The notes below the pieces were generated by a model. That model was not told the origin of the DNA. It was given only the letters and a program-made list of their open reading frames with translations, and ran no database searches. A program made the translations under genes and the position numbers. Below are positions 63,636 to 64,000 of a stretch of DNA of 64,000 bases, piece by piece (the stretch's first letter is position 1; each line of letters starts with the position of its first letter). The stretch is taken from assembly GCF_040518285.1 (NCBI RefSeq), contig NZ_CP155449.1, positions 1,178,001 to 1,242,000 on the forward strand, written 5' to 3'. The DNA comes from Knoellia sp. S7-12. GTDB lineage: Bacteria > Actinomycetota > Actinomycetes > Actinomycetales > Dermatophilaceae.

Positions 63636-64000
63636 ATGTCCCGGCTCCAGCGCACTGAAGGTCTCAGCGACGAGCAGAGCGAGCTCATCAAGCTCGTGCG
63701 GCAGTTCGTCGAGGAGCAGATCATCCCGGTCGCGCAGCAGCTCGAGCACGCGGACGAGTACCCCACCGAGATCGTCGAGGGCATGAAGGAGATGGGGATC
63801 TTCGGGCTGATGATCCCCGAGGAGTACGGCGGTCTCGGTGAGTCGCTGCTGACCTACGCGCTGTGCGTCGAGGAGATCGCGCGCGGCTGGATGTCGGTCT
63901 CCGGCATCATCAACACGCACTTCATCGTGGCCTACATGCTGTTGCAGCACGGCACCGAGGAGCAGAAGCAGCGCTACCTCCCGCGGATGGCGGCCGGCGA
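63636..64000 (+). CDS. Acyl-CoA dehydrogenase (partial, N-terminal 121 residues)
   Basis: From ATG 63636 the frame stays open to the window end. The N-terminal helical domain is clear: SDEQSELIKLVRQFVEEQII, FGLMIPEEYGGLGES, YALCVEEIARGWMSVSG and HGTEEQKQRYLPRMAAG. It resembles Streptomyces AcdH-type enzymes. FAD-dependent oxidation of an acyl-CoA; the chain specificity cannot be told. Proximity to malyl-CoA lyase genes would also fit methylsuccinyl-CoA dehydrogenase. Confidence 0.92.
   Translation, partial: MSRLQRTEGLSDEQSELIKLVRQFVEEQIIPVAQQLEHADEYPTEIVEGMKEMGIFGLMIPEEYGGLGESLLTYALCVEEIARGWMSVSGIINTHFIVAYMLLQHGTEEQKQRYLPRMAAG

Overview
The window is high-GC actinobacterial DNA. GTG starts and 1- or 4-base start/stop overlaps are common. 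It carries mycothiol biosynthesis (mshB), a sigE-rseA-htrA-tatB operon, a DUF3117 protein, the succinylase DAP/lysine genes dapC, dapD and dapE, and an actinobacterial-type Mrp. From about 26.5 to 58.4 kb the gene order resembles, from memory, the Mycobacterium tuberculosis Rv1165-Rv1232c neighbourhood: typA, lpqW-like, mshB, fdxA, dapC, dapD/dapE, LOG, DivIVA-like, DUF3117, O-methyltransferase, sigE operon, mrp, DUF1003, MgtE-N/CBS. The content, with the strongly over-used heptamer GGCATAC, would fit a member of the Micrococcales (perhaps the Intrasporangiaceae); that placement is inference. No rRNA, tRNA or CRISPR array was seen.

Layout. 1-3.6 kb: rmuC (cut by the window edge), a DUF389 membrane protein, a Nudix hydrolase with a small membrane protein, and ychF. 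3.58-9.02 kb: a probable integrated island bounded by a 15-bp direct repeat of the ychF 3' end. It holds a frame-disrupted TIGR02391/Ymh-like gene, an orphan membrane/coiled-coil protein, an ImmA/IrrE protease with its XRE regulator, a divergent haem peroxidase and a transposase remnant. 9.0-26 kb: an MmyB-type regulator divergent from an SDR, small enzymes, a monocarboxylate permease (DUF3311 + mctP), malQ, a glutamine amidotransferase, a VIT1/CCC1 transporter, a pterin dehydratase, a secreted trypsin-like protease, and a dipeptide ABC operon (dppABCDF).

26-37.7 kb: a mutT-like gene, typA, lpqW-like, mshB, a flavin reductase, VanW, a GNAT enzyme, fdxA-dapC, gltA. 37.8-44 kb: a TetR-MMPL efflux operon, a transglycosylase-like protein, and dapD divergent from dapE. 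44-51 kb: a LOG protein, DivIVA-like and SRPBCC proteins, two large membrane glycosyltransferase-like proteins (the first apparently fused to a DivIVA-like head through a REP-like insertion), DUF3117, and pepA. 51-58.5 kb: an O-methyltransferase, the sigE envelope-stress operon, convergent mrp, DUF1003 and CBS genes. 58.5-64 kb: two malyl-CoA/citrate-lyase-family genes, an L,D-transpeptidase, a RIO-type kinase, and the start of an acyl-CoA dehydrogenase.

The most notable items beyond standard annotation are the ychF-integrated island, the roughly seven-fold enriched GGCATAC word that is absent from that island, a family of 44-bp hairpin repeats of which two copies lie inside a coding sequence, and several long-stem intergenic hairpins whose stems differ but whose loops look related.
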